In this document: piece by piece, positions 60,227 through 64,000 of the stretch
Layout: the number at the start of each line of letters is the position of its first letter
Position numbering within the stretch: position 1 is the stretch's first letter
The notes under the pieces: generated by a model
What the model saw: the letters and a program-made list of their open reading frames with translations, nothing else
Told to the model about the DNA's origin: nothing
The model's database searches: none
Translations under genes and position numbers: made by a program
NCBI GenBank assembly: GCA_041744575.1
Contig: JBGTKP010000040.1
Span: 1-64,000 of the forward strand
Direction of reading: 5' to 3'
Source: JTS-RE37 sp041744575
GTDB taxonomy: Bacteria; Bacteroidota; Bacteroidia; Flavobacteriales; Flavobacteriaceae
DNA: 64,000 nt

Positions 60227-61821
60227 CTATTCCGGATAAAGCGACAGCCGTTCTGTCCGATGAAAGGAAATAAGACCGAAGAAGGCAATCGGAGGGATGA
60301 TGGTCGATTCAAATACCACGTCCCCGGTATCAACAGAGACTTCAATAGATTTGCCGTAAGCCCCGTTAAAATTGATCGCCCCCGGCGAAAACAATACATG
60401 ATTTGCGGCCGGCAGGTAATCTGCGTCAGAAACAATACTGGAATAGGTTTCGGCACCCCGCTCTTTCCCATACTGCCAGAGTTGTTGCACCGTAAGATTT
60501 TCGGCATCCACCTGGTAGAGTACCGCCCTGCTGTATGGTCCTGAGGCGGTAAAGTTCCTGTTATCCCCGTTGTCAAATAACAGGACCCCTCCATTTTCAG
60601 TCAGGGATGGAGCATGCTGATACCAGTTCCATTCAAAATCAGGATGGTTTCCTGTCCCGTCCAACACGGCCTGAGTGGGGATAGGCTGTCCATCCTTGTC
60701 CAATGGCGTAAGGAGATATTGATTCAGATCGGTCCCATTTCCGGAAAGGTCCCATCCCCGATGGGGCGACATGATCCATACCACCTCATTTTCCGGGGTC
60801 AGTTTCACTACGCCCTGTGTTCTTCCGGAGATCAGGATGCTGTTGTCCGAAGGGTCAAAAGTCACGGCATTGACATGTATCCAGTCGTTCGCATCTGCTG
60901 AAAGTGCTGTCCGGGTATTCTGCAATGAGACATTCAGATCCCATTCCCTGATAATATCCCCGGTGCTCCGGTCAATCTCTATTATAAAATCTTCAATCGT
61001 AGGCGCATTCTGTTTGCTAACCGTAACCAGAAAATTGCCATCGGGTTTTTCAAATACCTCATGATGAAAGGAATACCCGGGCATTTCCCAGGTATTCACC
61101 ACCGTCCCGAATAAGTCGACCTCGTATACCTTATTGTCTCCTTCAGAACCGACCGTTTCCCCTCCGGAACCAAAATAGAAGTTGCCATTTGCAAGTCGTT
61201 CAATCCCGTCATCATAGAAGAGGTTTTGCAACTGGGGATGCGTCCTGAAATCGAGATACCATCTGATATCACCATAGGAGTCAAATATAAATGGCCTTTG
61301 AGGGAAGGGGGAGCCGGCGTGGCCAAAATAACTTACCAAAGTCATTCCGGGCTCCATTTCCATCCGATCGGCGTGCTGGATAGTAATAAATGGCAGGTCT
61401 GCGAGGGCAGGACCTGTCTGAATGGTGTATTTCTGAGTTCCGAGGTCAGCTCCCATACGGTCCGTAAAAGTAAGCGTCACCGTGTTGGCATGGTTCGCAT
61501 AGAGTCCGTGTACCGGAATCCGGAAATCGGTTGCCTCCCCAGGAATGTCCACCAGAATATCTGAGTCGGGTCCGTTCCTGCCGGCCACCTTCATTTGTAA
61601 ACTTACCCCTTCTTTGGTTTCAAGTTGTATCAATGCGGAGAGGGGGGCATAGCCCGTTGGATTTAAACTGACTTCCGAATCCTCTATTACTTCGAGGATT
61701 TCTTCAGGTTCAGGGGATATTGGATCTCCCGGAGCGTCTTTACTGGAACAGGCTACCGAAATAACACCGCCATCACGATCAGGTATTGCTTAAAGCCAGA
61801 ATAAGAATGGTCTGCACTCAT
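60227..61821 (-). pseudogene. Arylsulfotransferase-like lipoprotein gene with a frameshift in the signal peptide
   Basis: The main frame (60227-61633 and further upstream) encodes a propeller-like chain of the arylsulfotransferase (ASST) type, with SFHHEVFEKPDGNFLVTVS and WIHVNAVTFDPSDNSILISGR. The upstream continuation ends in a lipobox (SVACSS). The start (ATG at 61821, then a hydrophobic LIVMAVLF) is in a different frame, and one extra T at the TTT run (61759-61761 on the plus strand AAA) would join them into a perfect lipoprotein signal. The gene is therefore broken by one base, either truly or by a consensus error. If repaired it is a surface lipoprotein of 530 residues. Confidence 0.75.
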
Positions 61822-61923
61822 TGATAATCCGCATTGAAGCTTCTGAAAGATACATTTTTTATTTCAAGGCATCCTATAAAGGCCTGCTGTTCCGGAGGCC
61901 GCAGAAAAGTGTAAAGAGCTTCA

Positions 61924-61951
61924 AAAAAAAGCCCGGAAATACATCCGGGCT
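61924..61951 (-). terminator. Rho-independent terminator of the Prc protease gene
   Basis: 8-bp arms AGCCCGGA / TCCGGGCT (61930-61937 and 61944-61951) lie 23 nt beyond the stop at 61974. They are followed on the minus strand by a T-run of eight. Confidence 0.85.
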
Positions 61952-61973
61952 CAAAGGTAGTCATGCAGGGAAT

Positions 61974-64000
61974 CTATCCTTTTACGCTGGCAAGTTTGCC
62001 ATGCTTAATATTGTTGAGTTTAAGGTCCTGCAAGACGTTAACTGCTTCTTCTACGTAGACATCCTTTGCAAGACTCTTATGCCATCGGTCCCTTTTTTCC
62101 CTGAGGACAGAGTCCTTGGTGAATAATTCCTCTTCATACTTCAGGGATTCAAAGTTGAGTTTAGAATCGTAATCCGCCAGAGATTTGAAATATTTGGACC
62201 GATCTTTATCCCTTTGCTCTTCTCCTTTATAGGTTTTATAATTCAGGGAAACCACGGTTTCATCCTGTTGTTCCTTCAACCATTCGGCATTCTCCTGAAT
62301 GAGTTTGATCTGTGGGCTGGCGGTCATCCTTCTGGTACTGTTCTGTATGGTGCCCTCAAAATCGATATAGCCATCCCATGGTTGAAATTCTGCGGCAGTG
62401 ATCTTGTCCCATCCGAGCGGGTTCCGCTGGTCTTTTTCTCCCAGGTCGATATAACTGTACTTATCAGGAATGACAACATCGCTCTTTACGCCTTCCAATT
62501 GGGTGGAGCCTCCATTGATCCTGTAAAATTTCTGTGTGGTCAGTTTGATGGCCCCCAGATCGCCGTGCTCATTGCTACGGACGATATTTTCCAATGGGAT
62601 CACATTCTGAACGGTTCCTTTTCCAAAAGTCTGCTTGCTGCCAATAACAATCGCCCTCTTATAATCCTGCATGGCTGCAGCGAGGATTTCGGATGCCGAA
62701 GCAGAAAGTTCATTGACCAGAATCACAAGCGGCCCATCCCACTGTATCCTTTCGTCCTTATCCTCATAAATGTCCTTTTCTTTCCCAGATGAACGTACCT
62801 GAACGACAGGTCCATCCTTAATAAAAAGGCCGGCCATATCTACAACGGTCTTCAGTGCCCCGCCGCCATTGTCACGTAGGTCAAGAATGAGACCTTCCAC
62901 CCCTGCCTGTTTTAGGCGTTCCACTTCCTGGGCTACATCCGTCGCGGCGTTGCGTTCACTATAATCATCAAAATCCACATAGAATTTAGGCAGGTTGATC
63001 AGGCCGAATTTCTGTTCTCCCTTAATCACAGTGGCCGATTTTGCATATGATTCCTCCAACATAACCACATCCCGGGTAATTGATACATTATCTATGGTTC
63101 CATCCACTTTACGCACCGTAAGATCCACAACAGTGCCTTTTGGGCCTTTAATAAGTTTGATAGCATCATCAATACGCATTCCCACAATATCCACAGAAGG
63201 CGCCCCGTCCTGACCTACTTTTAAAATTTCATCGCCAACTTCAAGTTGCTGGTTCCTCCAGACCGGTCCTCCGGAGATGATCTCCACAATCATGGCTCCT
63301 TCCGGTTTCTTCTGTAACCTTGCGCCAATCCCTTCGAAATTCCCACGGATGCTGATATCGAATTTTTCCTTGTCTTCCGGGGCAAAATAATACGTATGCG
63401 GATCAAATTTATCCACTATGGTATTGATATACTGGACAAACCAGTCTTTCCGTTCCAGATCCCCTATAAAATCAAAAAACTCATCCAGGGTCTTAAGAGT
63501 CGATTCCCTGGCGGCAATTTCGGCCTGTGCAGGAGACAATTTGGCAGATTTAGAGGTTTTGTTTAATTCCCCGTTTTCTGTCTCATCCCCGTTCAATTCG
63601 TCATCTGAACCCGCATCCGCATCCGAATTGGCAAGGTCAAGCTTGGAATCATAAGTACCCATTGTGGCGTATTTCAACTGCTTTCTCCACCTTTCCTTCA
63701 ATTCAGCCTTGGTGTTGACAAACTGCTGTTTCTCATAATCGATTTCGATAGTTTCATCCGCGCTGTAGTCAAAAGGATCGGTAAGTACATCCTTATAAAT
63801 CTTGCGGGCGTCTTCCATACGAACCATCAAACGGTTGTAAACCAGGTCGAAAAAGCTGATATCGGTATTCTTGATCTGATCGTCCAACTGGAATTTGTAT
63901 TGTTCAAATTCATGGATATCCTCCTCCATAAAATAACGTTTGGTGGGATCAAGCACATCGATAAAATCCTCAAAAACCTGAACGGAAAACTCATCGTTGA
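61974..64000 (-). CDS. Carboxy-terminal processing protease (Prc-like, S41), N-terminus cut by window edge
   Basis: The frame is open from the stop at 61974 to the right edge (at least 675 codons), so its start lies outside. A Prc-type N-terminal domain (LDPTKRYFMEEDI, HTYYFAPEDKEKFDISIRGNFEGIGARLQ), a PDZ domain (VGDEILKVGQDGAPSVDIVGMRIDDAIKLIKG) and the protease core (GLILDLRDNGGGALKTVV, LSASASEIL with the catalytic Ser, TFGKGTVQ with the catalytic Lys) are present, followed by the DUF3340-like tail. It degrades or trims periplasmic proteins from the C-terminus. Confidence 0.94.
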   Translation of the reverse strand, partial: NDEFSVQVFEDFIDVLDPTKRYFMEEDIHEFEQYKFQLDDQIKNTDISFFDLVYNRLMVRMEDARKIYKDVLTDPFDYSADETIEIDYEKQQFVNTKAELKERWRKQLKYATMGTYDSKLDLANSDADAGSDDELNGDETENGELNKTSKSAKLSPAQAEIAARESTLKTLDEFFDFIGDLERKDWFVQYINTIVDKFDPHTYYFAPEDKEKFDISIRGNFEGIGARLQKKPEGAMIVEIISGGPVWRNQQLEVGDEILKVGQDGAPSVDIVGMRIDDAIKLIKGPKGTVVDLTVRKVDGTIDNVSITRDVVMLEESYAKSATVIKGEQKFGLINLPKFYVDFDDYSERNAATDVAQEVERLKQAGVEGLILDLRDNGGGALKTVVDMAGLFIKDGPVVQVRSSGKEKDIYEDKDERIQWDGPLVILVNELSASASEILAAAMQDYKRAIVIGSKQTFGKGTVQNVIPLENIVRSNEHGDLGAIKLTTQKFYRINGGSTQLEGVKSDVVIPDKYSYIDLGEKDQRNPLGWDKITAAEFQPWDGYIDFEGTIQNSTRRMTASPQIKLIQENAEWLKEQQDETVVSLNYKTYKGEEQRDKDRSKYFKSLADYDSKLNFESLKYEEELFTKDSVLREKRDRWHKSLAKDVYVEEAVNVLQDLKLNNIKHGKLASVKG

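Noticed and set aside
60054..60239. 61-codon plus-strand frame between the ATP-grasp and sulfotransferase genes
   Set aside because: Short, overlaps the end of the convergent gene, no family features or start signal.

Overview
The window reads as a chromosomal segment of a gliding, T9SS-bearing member of the Bacteroidota, most likely a Flavobacteriaceae. The pointers are a complete gldK-gldL-gldM-gldN operon, a hybrid two-component system (HTCS) regulator, several Bacteroidota-restricted families (DUF983, DUF6157, HYC_CC_PP), and -7 boxes of the TAnnTTTG type. At least four of these lie 21-22 nt downstream of a TTG, as in the Bacteroidota housekeeping promoter. No rRNA, tRNA, CRISPR array, transposase or prophage was seen. 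The layout is dense and mostly core genome. Both edges cut genes: a lipoprotein on the left and a Prc-type protease on the right.

Region by region. 0-14 kb is accessory: a lipocalin-like lipoprotein, YtxH protein, GAF-histidine kinase, secreted sugar isomerase-like protein, a sigma factor followed by small proteins, a methyltransferase, an HTCS regulator broken by an in-frame TAG, a DinB protein and an exported AGE-family epimerase. A structured intergenic repeat with 20-bp inverted ends follows. 14.5-20.5 kb is a three-gene RND efflux operon (membrane fusion protein, RND pump, TolC). 20.7-25.2 kb holds a plant-type LRR protein, an ABC-F ATPase, a DUF983 protein and an FAD oxidoreductase. 25.3-33.7 kb is the gliding/T9SS core gldKLMN with topA and an arginase-fold protein lacking several metal ligands. 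33.8-42 kb carries an LVIVD lipoprotein, then miaB, a sigma-54 activator, lptE, a TPR protein and secG, then groES-groEL behind a sigma-54-like promoter.

42.3-46.4 kb holds a histone-H1-like K/A-rich protein and a probable metal-handling cluster (beta-propeller lipoprotein, double-HMA protein, outer-membrane barrel, HYC_CC_PP protein), then a GAF protein related to free-methionine sulfoxide reductase. 46.4-53.6 kb is purH followed by the rod-shape operon mreB-mreC-mreD-PBP2-rodA. 53.7-60 kb is a DNA/RNA endonuclease, a methionine sulfoxide repair cluster (msrB, msrA, GNAT, small protein, divergent msrA) and a tightly packed YHS-DoxX-DinB-NRDE-ATP-grasp operon. 60.2-64 kb has a frameshifted arylsulfotransferase-like lipoprotein and the partial tail-specific protease.

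The observations most worth following are the split HTCS, the metal-site-depleted arginase homologue beside gldK, the sigma-54-type groESL promoter, the metal-handling cluster with its 23-bp palindrome, and the compact NRDE/ATP-grasp operon. All family assignments come from reading motifs in the translated sequence; no database search was run.
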